Below, piece after piece: positions 59,501 to 64,000 of a stretch of DNA of 64,000 nucleotides. The translations under genes and the position numbers were made by a program. Position 1 is the stretch's first letter. Each line of letters opens with the position of its first letter. The notes under the pieces were generated by a model. It saw only the letters and a list, made by a program, of their open reading frames with translations, did no database searches and was not told the origin of the DNA. Source of the stretch: Nipponacmea schrenckii (Eukaryota > Mollusca > Gastropoda > Lottiidae); NCBI GenBank assembly GCA_030562195.1, contig CM060200.1:23351023-23415022 (forward strand). Reading direction: 5' to 3'.

Positions 59501-61405
59501 ATTTTGACCGCAACCCCTTAATAATGGCCAGGCATTAACGGTAAAGGTCAACAAAGGTCAAACAGTTTTTATAGTTTTTGACAATTTTAAAATCATATAG
59601 TTTGTAATTTCCTAAAAAATGGGACTGTGGTCAAAAACGTTTCATTTCAATTTTGCTGAAGGTTAAATTCAGGAACACATTAATATTATCCGATTCTAAT
59701 GAATTTAGTGTCTTCGGGTATGACAAAATGCAATCAAGCAAGTAACGATGTGTTTTATTTTCAGGATTTCATCAGGATCCATTCTAAATCCACACACTAC
59801 AGTTTCCAGCTTCGCAAATGTGAAGGTTGTGTCCACTGCACCTTGCATCCTTGTCGGCTTAACCGAGATCTGCATTTTTTACCTGATCCAGTGCCAAATG
59901 GGGTACATTACAAGAAATTTGACGAGGTAAAAATTTTTTTTTTAAATTCTAAAGTTGATAATTCGGGAAATGCTGTGGATTTGAAAGCCCATATTTAAAC
60001 TTTGAGGATTTTTACACACTTATTGATTAGATTATGTGAAATTGATGAAGAACTCAGGCGTTTATTAACAAGGCTTTTGTGCAATATAGTTAAAAATATG
60101 CTAAAACATATTATAAGATGTATATTTTTTTACTGTGCTGAACATTCAGTTGTTTGCCATTCAGGTTTATGGAACCCCAACCACAGATAGCCACAGACCT
60201 TCTGCTCAAAGTAATGACCACTTTGATGATGACTCTCGCGAAGAAGATAAAACGAACATTGACGTACTGAAAGCGGGAAAAGTGAGAAGCGCCGTTTCCT
60301 GTGGCGAATGCGAGAAACCCCGCTGCATCTACAGCCAACTCAAGTTATCTAGAAACCAGGTGGTGTTTTTTTTTTTATTTCGATGGAATATTGTCTGTGA
60401 TGATTCAGTATATCCAGACGAGGCGAGGAAGGGGATGGGGGAGGGCATCTTTCAATGTTTTCTAGTGGGTACAAAAAGGGGGGGGGGGGGGGCTCACAGT
60501 TTTGGCTAGGTGCAATTCAATTCCCGACTGGGGCATTTCTGCACTCATAAATGGATAATTTCTTGCACTTGGTGCATACATGTGTACAGGTCATAAGACA
60601 AAATAGGTAGATTTGCCTTTGTCTATGTTATTTATAAAACACATAGAATTGACGATTATCTTTAAAAATCGTGAAGACTTCCAAATTACGTTTTTGGTCA
60701 AATCAAGACTACCTAAAATTAATCATTAAAAGCGAAAGTAGAGTGTACCGGATGTTGTTATAATAACATATCGGGTGAAAAATGAATTAATTATCATCTT
60801 CATCGGAGGATTAATTAATCAGGCAAAGATAATATTATTACGGGGTGAGATTAACGCGTGTCACCAGCAATTCAAATATAAGTAAAGAATATTTTATTGA
60901 TTTATGGTAAATAATTTTGACATTGAAATCGGTAGGCCCCGTGAAAATTATGGTTACAAAAAGAAAGAAAAAAATCGGTAGATTTAGGTCTCCCGTCGAT
61001 AAATCGGGAGACAGCATGCAAAAGCGGTAGAAACCCGACGAAATCGGTAGATTACACATGAAAAAAATATTATTGTTTTAGGAAGCTGAGCTGCAACGAA
61101 TTCAAGAAGGACATTGGTTCATCTGTGGCGATGGTCTAGATTCAGATGCTGTCATCACACGTCGTTGTTTGACCTGCACATCACCCATAGAATCGCAGTA
61201 TTTCAGTGCATGTTATGAATTCCCTGCTGTATGTTACCACTGTGGATCCGAGGAGAGTCTTCTTGATGACTTTGAGGACTATATGGAAGACTTGTACTCT
61301 AAGTTCAGTTCAGTAAGGCCCATCTGTGCCCCATGTCGAGGTAAAGGCTTGGAGGCTAAAACCTGGGGACAGAAGTTCTTTAAAAAACGGAAAATTCTAC
61401 CATAA
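56593..61405 (+). pseudogene. DDE-type transposase of transposon C, frame-broken
   Basis: Reading order: 56593-57213; 57144-57740; 57698-59059; 59093-59284; then spliced exons 59765-59926, 60165-60359, 61082-61405, all GT/AG and phase 0. Frame changes near 57200 (between ANA and WYVDH), near 57710, and two compensating ones near 58995 and 59090 look like indels. Candidate catalytic residues: D in CLDDKA (58439-58444), D in TDGGPDH (58787-58789), E in NPAER (58919-58921), 44 residues after the second D. The NPAERCMSLLNLALQ segment resembles the third block of RNase-H-fold transposases. The C-terminus is cysteine-rich: HYSFQLRKCEGCVHC, CGECEKPRCIY, CLTC, CYHCG and CAPC. It resembles a widespread, mostly unnamed group of metazoan proteins; no superfamily is assigned. 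Confidence 0.75.
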
Positions 61406-61810
61406 ACATTCTGTTCCAAGTCTGTAAACGGTTAAAATGTCTACGGTTTCGTTTTCACAAAGTGCCCGAAGTTTTGTTGGCTCTAGGTGATATTTAAGTT
61501 TGGTGTTATGAATTTTGTAAAAATTTGTTACGAGGTTGTTCTAATACTTTAAAATTATTTTGTTGGTCTTGTTATCATTGATATTTCTTTAACTTTAAAA
61601 AAAACCTTAAAAAACAAAATTTTAAATAAAAAAAAAAAAATTTTTTTTTTTAAAAAATAAAAAAATTTGAATTCCTTGTTTTTTGACACCCCAAAATCCA
61701 AGAAAAAAAATTTTTTAAAAAAAAAAATTCGCTCGCTCGCTCCCTTTTCTCCAGCTTAAAATCCGTAGACCAATTATTTCGTTTGGTGTGGCCTTATTAT
61801 TATTATTATT

Positions 61811-62262
61811 GTACAAACTCAACCTTAGAAAATGAAGTTCATTTTGTAACCGAGTGTGAGTTTTACTCTGACATTAGAGTTAATTTGTGGAATTTAGCTG
61901 TCACATATTGTCCAGAATTTATTAGTATGACTCCCACTGACCAGTTTATACATTTATTTCGTAATGAGATCTATGTTCATGCCCTAGCCGCAACATGCAA
62001 TACAATGTTCAACCGAAGAAAGTCAATCAATATTATTTAAAGAAGTTTTGGGGAATAATTTGCACCTCTGGTGCCAATACTGATTTTACGATTTTTATCT
62101 TTTTTAAATATGTGTTTTGATATACATGTCTGTGTGATTTTTAAGTAACATTGTGTCTCGTAGGCCCTCGAGGCCGGATACTGCATACATTTGTTTTATT
62201 TGTTTGGTGTATAATTGTTTTATAATGTATACAGTATGTGACACATAAATAAAATATTTTCT

Positions 62263-62298
<36 letters not shown>

Positions 62299-62300
62299 TC
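61811..62300 (+). mobile_element. LINE A, right part (C-terminus, 3' UTR and (TTTC)n tail)
   Basis: Codons continue from 54604: CTNSTLENEVHFVTECEFY and on to a stop at 62038-62040, completing a C-x2-C...H...C knuckle across the insertion. The 3' end is ACATAAATAAAATATTTTC then (TTTC)n at 62262-62300, followed by CTAATCCAC, the target duplication. The K-E-R-rich minus frames across the microsatellite are artefacts. Confidence 0.8.
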
Positions 62301-62309
62301 CTAATCCAC

Positions 62310-62420
62310 CTATATTTACTGTGAACGAACACTGTAGGCCTAACATACACCCACCCAATACATCCACTTAATGCTGATGATTACGGAGTATGTCCAGTAT
62401 CCACCAATACACTATTTTTT
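62310..62420. repeat. Degenerate array, right part
   Basis: Continues the ACACCCACCCAATACA style of 53746-54492 to the right of LINE A. Confidence 0.5.
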
Positions 62421-62571
62421 TGAATAATATTTCATTTGGTAATGCAATTATTATTTTGTTTGTATAACATATTGACTTTGTTCAAAACAACTGACTTGTA
62501 CAATGTTACTGCTCTTTTTAAGGTAGCCTTGACTGACGGATGATATTTGACGGTACAATTTGAGGCAATAA

Positions 62572-62845
62572 AATTATGTAGTTCAAGGTCAAAGTTAATA
62601 CTAAAGCGTTTTTGGATTTATAGAAATCTTCAAACTCAAAATATGTCTCAAATTCATTTACTTTCAATAAATAAAATATCTCTTTTTCATATACGTGGAA
62701 ATTTCACGGTGAAAAACGTAAATATCAAAAATGTACTCGTTCTTAATTGACATATTTATTTTTGTTTCCAAATCCAATTATAACACTCTACTCAATTTCT
62801 AAGAGAAGATAACTCTTTGTTGCTACAACAAAATGCTGGTGGTTT
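62572..62845. repeat. Dispersed repeat shared with 45535-45800
   Basis: AGTTCAAGGTCAAAGTTAAT, then TCCAAATCCAATTATA and TTGCTACAACAAAATG in the same order as upstream of PNPO. Ends about 40 bp before the LRRC61 start codon. Confidence 0.55.
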
Positions 62846-62881
62846 TTCATTTGTAAAGGTTGAATTGATAAAAAAAGAAAA

Positions 62882-63913
62882 ATGTCAGTAAACAACGGTA
62901 TGTTTGATTATTAAGGCTATTGGAAATTAACTTAACGTTTCCAATGACCATACAGAAAATCTGACTTCAGTGCAGTAAGGGTTGTATTCATTTTCTAGTT
63001 ATGAATTTTTAGCCCGTAAAAAATAGGCTACAACTCATTAAGTTAACTGCCTGTAAGTCGTTAATTACAGTTTGGAAGTCGAATGTTGAAATAGGCTTAT
63101 CTTTTGAACTACTAGATCTATCCTGGATTGCAAGAGAGCCATGTATCAGTTTCAAAGCTAAAATTGAAAATAGATATGGATAGCTGAACTTCAGAAAAAA
63201 AAAAAACTGTTTACTTTAAATGATTATTAAAAGGCCTATATTTATATATATTTTAAGGTGGAAAAATTACTAAACAGTTTTTAAAGAACATAAGTGGAGA
63301 GTTTGAAGTTGAAAGTATTCATGCTATTAATTTACAGAATTTAGGTAAGTGGATTGGTACTCCTTATTTAACTGTATTATGACTGGGAATTTCAGAATCC
63401 ATGTACACTTTCATTTTTAGCGTCACCAATCAATGTAGAAAAAAAAGAGGAAAAACTTAATGTAATATTTCTTTTTCTGTAAAGTATCTAGTTATTAACC
63501 CCACCACTCAATTTAAAATATATTGTATGTACATGTGGACCATTTCAGACATCAATGATCTCGGCTGTATCAGTGAATGCACCAATTTGGAACAACTAGA
63601 TATTTCAAAAAACAACTTGAGTAAATTACACAAGCTAGCTGGTCTAGATCATTTAGCTGTGTTAAATTTATCAGCTAATAGAATACATTGTTTAGGTTAG
63701 TATATTACCTAGTTAGTTTGAATAGTAACTTGTTATCTTTCAACCACCATAACCACTGGCATCAAATATTAAATGTTTTCTCTGTGCTGAAAGACATGTA
63801 TTCCATCTACTTGTTTTACATTAAATTAAATCAATTTTTTTTTTACTTTCAGAAGGTTTACAGTCACTAGAAGGTTTGTGTAAATTGAATTTAACTGGTA
63901 ATCTAATTGGAAG
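62882..63913 (+). CDS. LRRC61: Leucine-rich repeat-containing protein 61, first four coding exons (partial)
   Basis: Small leucine-rich repeat protein of unknown function. Exons: 62882-62897, 63258-63344, 63549-63695, 63853-63913, then a donor AAG|GTAAAT; the gene runs past the window. Phases agree (1, 1, 1, 2). The reading starts MSVNNGGKITKQFLK, with GEFEVESIHAINLQNL, the DLGCISECTNLEQLDIS repeat, NNLSKLHKLAGLDHLAVLNL and LQSLEGLCKLNLTGNLIG, which follows the order of vertebrate LRRC61 (ITPQLLK, GEFSLESI, LGCLGEC). The missing part should hold the last LRR and the C-terminal cap. The first exon has only 16 coding bases but gives a perfect phase. Confidence 0.85.
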
Positions 63914-64000
63914 GTAAATATTCAATAGTTTTTGGTGGAAAGATTGTATTGTGATGGCTTACTGTTATGTTTGGATATAGGGCTTGACAGTTCTTCAGGC

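Larger units (their letters stand above)
55656..61793 (+). mobile_element. Transposon C: 6.1-kb TIR DNA transposon with spliced DDE-type transposase
   Basis: Left terminus GGCCACACCAAATGGATTGA (34 bp in all, 55656-55689) is inverted at 61760-61793 with 29 of 34 positions equal. The flank is TTA on both sides, within the (TTA)n tail of LINE B, so a 3-bp TTA duplication is likely but cannot be separated from the repeat. A subterminal direct repeat CGCCGCACGTAA occurs at about 55689 and 55750. It encodes a multi-exon transposase (56593-61405). It does not look like hAT, Tc1/mariner, piggyBac, Harbinger or Mutator by eye; I cannot name the superfamily. Confidence 0.85.

Noticed and set aside
62104..62367. 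Lys/Glu/Arg-rich minus-strand frames
   Set aside because: Translation of the (TTTC)n tail of LINE A.

Overview
The window is AT-rich, intron-rich animal DNA. The protein types, the small number of widely spaced genes and the repeat families point to a lophotrochozoan, most likely a mollusc; this is inference from content, not from a marker gene. Five host genes can be read: the first coding exon of an orexin/allatotropin-type neuropeptide receptor (minus, 989-1405); a complete ten-exon polypeptide GalNAc-transferase (plus, 26350-34670, 575 aa); a complete nine-exon DCAF12 orthologue (plus, 36938-41296, 413 aa); an intronless pyridoxine-5'-phosphate oxidase (minus, 44673-45446); and the first four coding exons of LRRC61 (plus, 62882 to beyond the window). 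Splice sites were placed by eye from GT/AG, reading phase and family likeness. They are unrelated housekeeping or signalling genes, with no sign of a cluster acting together.

The rest is mostly mobile DNA. 2.7-5.2 kb: a 5'-truncated L2/CR1-like LINE. 7.8-11.4 kb (minus): a nearly full-length endonuclease plus reverse transcriptase LINE with a 2A-like motif broken by one extra base. 49.5-52.2 kb (minus): a truncated relative with an 11-bp target duplication. 12-26 kb: gene-poor, with several minisatellites and dispersed repeats. Short inverted-repeat elements sit in or near the genes, including three with 6-bp target duplications and termini starting TAYGGAAG.

The most striking region is 54.5-62.3 kb. 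A LINE fragment (A) with a 9-bp target duplication is split by a second LINE (B), whose (TTA)n tail is split by a 6.1-kb DNA transposon (C). Transposon C has 34-bp terminal inverted repeats and a spliced transposase with a plausible D-D-E triad and a cysteine-rich C-terminus. I cannot place it in a named superfamily. It is the best candidate for something undescribed. Its coding region appears broken by several frameshifts, so this copy is probably not active by itself.
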